Positions 15,368-18,027 of a DNA stretch of 18,027 nucleotides are shown one piece after another. The notes under the pieces are model-generated. The model did no database searches. It was not told the DNA's origin and saw nothing but the letters and a program-made list of their open reading frames with translations. A program made the position numbers and the translations under genes. The stretch is from assembly GCA_964532385.1 (NCBI GenBank), contig CAZHHW010000067.1, forward strand, positions 1-18,027, given 5' to 3'. This stretch comes from UBA6921 sp964532385 (GTDB taxonomy: Bacteria; Pseudomonadota; Gammaproteobacteria; SG8-11). The first letter of the stretch is position 1. Each line of letters starts with the position of its first letter.

Positions 15368-16873
15368 CTAACTGCGCTCGCGCATGCGCGGATCGAACGC
15401 GTCGCGCACCGCGTCGGAAAATAAATTCGCCGCCAGCACCAGTACGAACATAAATACAAAGGCGGCGGCCAGCGACCACCACACCATGGGTTCGCGCGCC
15501 ATTTCCATGCGCGCCTGGTTGATCATGTTGCCCCAACTGTTCATGGTCGGATCGACGCCCACGCCGACATAGGACAGCACCGCCTCGGCCAGCACCAATC
15601 CGGAAAAATCCAGCACCACGGCGATCAGGACAATGTGCATTACGTTGGGCAGGATATGGCGTCCGATGATGGTGAAATGTCCGACGCCCAACGCGGTTGC
15701 CGACTGAATATAGTCAAGCTCGCGCAGTTTCAAACTTTCGCCGCGCAGCATGCGGCACAGGCCGGTCCAACTGGTGATGCCCAGAATCATGCACAGGAAC
15801 AACAGGCGCAGGTCGGCGCGCTCCACGGTGTCGAAGCGCTCGCCCTGGGTTTGCAAATACACTTGCACCAGCAACACGGCGGCGGCAATCAACAACACGC
15901 CGGGAATCGAATTCAAGGTGGTGTAGATGTACTGGATCACGTCATCGATCCAGCCGCGAAAATAACCCGCCATGATGCCCAGCAACACGGCGAACGGCAG
16001 CATGATGAGCGTGGTGAGCGTGCCGATCACCAGGCCGGTGCGGATGCTTTTGAGCGAGGCGTAAAACACATCCTGCCCGACCTTGTCGGTGCCGAAGATG
16101 TGGTATTTACCGGCCAGCACGCTGCACAGCGAGGTGAGAACGATCACCACGGCGAGCGTGATCAGAATCATGTGCCAGGGCGTGTCAGTTTCACCGCGCA
16201 GCACGCGGCGCAACATTGTCCCGAACGCGATCCGCTCTTGGCGGCTCAACCAGGCCGTCAGCCCGCCCAGCAGCAGCGCGGAAATCGCCAAGCCGATCAG
16301 CAAACCCACGAAGGAGCGCTGTGTAATATCGGCGCTGCGTTCATGTGCAGGGTCTTTTAAATGCGCGCCGCCGAATTTTAACGGCGGAAATTCCCGCGAC
16401 TGTGTGCCGTCGGCATGCTGCACCACATCTTTCACATAAGCGTGCGTGGCGAACGGCGCGGAGTAAGTTTTTTCATCATGTTCGCGCAGCGGTGTCGCGA
16501 TCACGTCCAGGATACTCAAAACCTCGCCGGAGCTTGCGCGCTGTTCGCCGTTGGCATTGGTGACTTGCAGTTTGAAATGCACCGAGTCGAGCAAGCCCAC
16601 CGCGGTGTACGCCAGCAACACGACCAGCGACATCATGCCCAGACGGCGGCGCTTGACCTGGCGCCACGGCGCGCGCAGGTGTTCGTGCGCACGCGTGTAC
16701 AACGCAAACAGCAGCATCGAAAACACCAGCACAAAAATCAGCGCGTCGGTCCATAAAATTACCGGTTGTGCGGCAGCGCTGCGCATCCCCACCCAGGCCA
16801 GCGCGAACAGGACGACCGCGGCGGCGAGCGCCGATACCAAGGGTTTAGCGAATGTGCTTGTGGTTATGTTCAT
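15368..16873 (-). CDS. oligopeptide-type ABC transporter permease (OppC/DppC/YejE-like) with extended N-terminus
   Basis: This is a 501-residue inner-membrane permease, much longer than the roughly 300 residues usual for DppC/OppC. The C-terminal half (about 258-495) is the standard domain: FGTDKVGQDVFYASLKSIRT (260-279), membrane segments, the EAA-loop-like stretch ATALGVGHFTIIGRHILPN (392-410), and VLSYVGVGVDPTMNSWGNMI (432-451). The N-terminal half adds membrane segments at about 11-30, 40-59 and 79-96, a hydrophilic domain (about 97-185), then further segments at about 188-208 and 233-254. I start at the ATG ending at 16873; a longer reading to 16960 only translates a palindromic repeat. 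It lies downstream of the OppB-like gene, 106 bp away, and the two should form the membrane pore of one importer. The substrate is unknown. No clear ribosome site precedes this ATG. Confidence 0.88.
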   Translation of the reverse strand: MNITTSTFAKPLVSALAAAVVLFALAWVGMRSAAAQPVILWTDALIFVLVFSMLLFALYTRAHEHLRAPWRQVKRRRLGMMSLVVLLAYTAVGLLDSVHFKLQVTNANGEQRASSGEVLSILDVIATPLREHDEKTYSAPFATHAYVKDVVQHADGTQSREFPPLKFGGAHLKDPAHERSADITQRSFVGLLIGLAISALLLGGLTAWLSRQERIAFGTMLRRVLRGETDTPWHMILITLAVVIVLTSLCSVLAGKYHIFGTDKVGQDVFYASLKSIRTGLVIGTLTTLIMLPFAVLLGIMAGYFRGWIDDVIQYIYTTLNSIPGVLLIAAAVLLVQVYLQTQGERFDTVERADLRLLFLCMILGITSWTGLCRMLRGESLKLRELDYIQSATALGVGHFTIIGRHILPNVMHIVLIAVVLDFSGLVLAEAVLSYVGVGVDPTMNSWGNMINQARMEMAREPMVWWSLAAAFVFMFVLVLAANLFSDAVRDAFDPRMRERS

Positions 16874-16896
16874 TCGAAAGCGCCAGCCATAGAAAT

Positions 16897-16965
16897 GTAG
16901 CGTGCGCCATGCGCACGACTCCAGCAATTTGCTGAATGGCAGGTCGTGCGCATGGCGCACGCTAC
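16897..16965. repeat. REP/BIME-like inverted repeat between the two permease genes
   Basis: Arms 16897-16919 and 16943-16965 are perfect 23-bp inverted copies (each arm contains GTGCG-CCATG-CGCAC or its complement, itself a small hairpin). They are separated by 23 nt holding CAGCA/TGCTG (16922-16934). The mRNA could fold into a very stable stem-loop between the two genes, attenuating or stabilising the upstream message. Confidence 0.8.
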
Positions 16966-16979
16966 GGTTATGGTCATCA

Positions 16980-17957
16980 TCATCCCAAGCGTATCCGTGG
17001 GTCGACCAAAGTATAGGAAATATCAGTCAAGATCAGGCCCACGATGTACAGCACCGAACCCAGGAACACCATCGCGCGCACCACCGCGAAGTCCTGGTTG
17101 GTGATCGCGTCGATGGTGTAGCTGCCCAGGCCCGGAATGCTGAAAAACGATTCGGTGATCAGGCTGCCCATGAACAGCACCGGCAGCACCACCACCACGC
17201 CGGTCAAAATCGGGATCATGCCGTTCTTGAGCACGTGCCGGAACAACACCGCGCTTTCCGATAAACCTTTGGCACGCGCGGTGCGCACATAGTCCTTGCC
17301 GATCTCTTCCAGAAAAATCGTGCGGTACCAGCGCACTCCGCCGCCGATGCCGCCGATCACGCCAATGATGGCCGGCAAAATAATAAACTTGATCGCATCG
17401 ACCCCGCTGTCGTACCCCGAAATCGGCACCAGATGCAGCAGCTTGCTGATGAGATATTGGCCGCCGACAATGTAAAACATACCGGAGATCGACATCATCA
17501 CCACGCACAGCACCACGCCCCACAGGTCGATGTAGGTCGCGCGGAAAAATGCCACCAGCAAAGCGAAGGTGATGTCCACCAGCAGTCCTACCAAAAGTAC
17601 CGGCACCGCGATGGCCAGACTCGGCCACATGCGTTGCGCGATATCGCTGCCGATGTTGCGGCCCTCGTCAGAATTACCGAATTCAAAAGCGAACAGCTTG
17701 ACGGATTTTTCGAAAAAGATGGTGTCGGTCAGTGCTTGCGTTCCGGATGCCGCGCTGTTGTAAACCAGCGGTTTATCGTAATTGTGCTCATGTTTCCATT
17801 TTTCGATGGCTTCGGGCGTGACGTGCTTCATGCCCAAATGCATGCGCGCCATGTTGTCCGGGGTGTTGACGACAAAGAACAACGTGAAGGTGATCAGATT
17901 CACACCGATTAAAATCGGCAAGGCATACAAGATGCGGCGCACGATGTAGGCGATCAT
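16980..17957 (-). CDS. oligopeptide-type ABC transporter permease (OppB/DppB/YejB-like)
   Basis: This is a 325-residue inner-membrane permease of normal DppB/OppB length. It begins MIAYIVRRILYALPILIGVN with TM1 at about 8-30, followed by a periplasmic loop (about 31-110). Further segments lie at about 112-137, 145-170, 190-207, 245-268 and 293-312. The EAA loop is clear: DYVRTARAKGLSESAVLFRH (222-241) with KNGMIPILT after it. ESFFSIPGLGSYTIDAI (269-285) and a VDPRIRLG end are family hallmarks. A GAGGG ribosome site at 17965-17969 is spaced 7 bases from the ATG. It pairs with the OppC-like permease downstream. The usual binding-protein and ATPase genes are not visible; they may lie beyond the right edge. 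Confidence 0.92.
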   Translation of the reverse strand: MIAYIVRRILYALPILIGVNLITFTLFFVVNTPDNMARMHLGMKHVTPEAIEKWKHEHNYDKPLVYNSAASGTQALTDTIFFEKSVKLFAFEFGNSDEGRNIGSDIAQRMWPSLAIAVPVLLVGLLVDITFALLVAFFRATYIDLWGVVLCVVMMSISGMFYIVGGQYLISKLLHLVPISGYDSGVDAIKFIILPAIIGVIGGIGGGVRWYRTIFLEEIGKDYVRTARAKGLSESAVLFRHVLKNGMIPILTGVVVVLPVLFMGSLITESFFSIPGLGSYTIDAITNQDFAVVRAMVFLGSVLYIVGLILTDISYTLVDPRIRLG

Positions 17958-18027
17958 CGCGGCGCCCTCGTCGTTATTGTCTTGCCCGGAACCATACAGC
18001 TCTGAGCAGACTGAACGAACAGTCTCC
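17958..18027 (-). other. short right-edge segment, possible 3' end of an upstream gene
   Basis: These 70 bp precede the OppB-like gene. On the minus strand one frame is open to the window edge and ends in a TGA overlapping the ATG (ATGA, 17954-17957); another ends at 17974-17976. Either could be the end of an upstream gene such as the binding protein, but too little is present to recognise one. Confidence 0.25.

Noticed and set aside
14976..15536. 186-codon minus-strand open frame across the gap upstream of lolC
   Set aside because: It runs through the inverted-repeat element and into the 3' end of the OppC-like gene in another frame, with no family resemblance.
15635..16360. 241-codon plus-strand open frame opposite the OppC-like gene
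   Set aside because: The product is His/Gln-rich, low-complexity and typical of a reverse-strand shadow of a membrane protein gene.
16874..16960. In-frame extension of the OppC-like gene to 16960
   Set aside because: The extra 29 residues translate the palindromic repeat arms.

Overview
The window looks like a chromosomal stretch of a Gram-negative proteobacterium, most likely a gammaproteobacterium or a close relative. The reasons are the LolCD-type lipoprotein release genes (which imply an outer membrane), a PilI/PilJ/ChpA-flavoured chemosensory cluster, a DUF2914 membrane protein and moderately high GC. The species cannot be named from sequence alone. I support thirteen protein-coding genes. 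No rRNA, tRNA, CRISPR array, transposase or phage gene was seen.

Left part (about 170-6720, all on the minus strand) is one compact operon read from 6720 leftwards: a two-part response regulator, a CheW-like adaptor, a PilJ-like methyl-accepting receptor, a CheA/ChpA-like protein and a PhnD-like periplasmic binding protein. Junctions are 9 bp, 23 bp, 0 bp and a 4-bp ATGA overlap, so the five are probably co-transcribed and partly translationally coupled. The CheA-like protein has no recognisable phosphoacceptor Hpt domain. Its ATPase domain has a changed N box and a disrupted second glycine box, and the receptor's signalling tip is also divergent. A binding protein with no transporter genes beside it suggests a sensory module in which a periplasmic ligand is presented to the receptor. 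This is the part most worth following up.

Middle (6721-8472): a 294-bp divergent intergenic region with a 15-nt palindrome, then three small plus-strand genes: a DUF2914 membrane-anchored protein, a low-affinity iron permease family protein and a small basic DUF6496 protein. The last overlaps convergently by 22 bp the 3' end of a large minus-strand gene (8451-12833). That gene encodes a 1460-residue secreted M4 (thermolysin-like) metalloprotease with a propeptide, a jelly-roll-like domain, six Calx-beta-like repeats and a hydrophobic C-terminal tail.

Right part (13018-17957, minus strand): lolD and a lolC/E-type permease gene overlapping by 8 bp, then a 405-bp gene-free gap holding a structured inverted-repeat element, then two oligopeptide-type ABC permease genes (OppC/YejE-like and OppB/YejB-like) separated by a 106-bp gap with a perfect 23-bp inverted repeat of REP/BIME type. 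The peptide transporter's ATPase and binding protein are not visible in the window, and neither is a second Lol permease gene.
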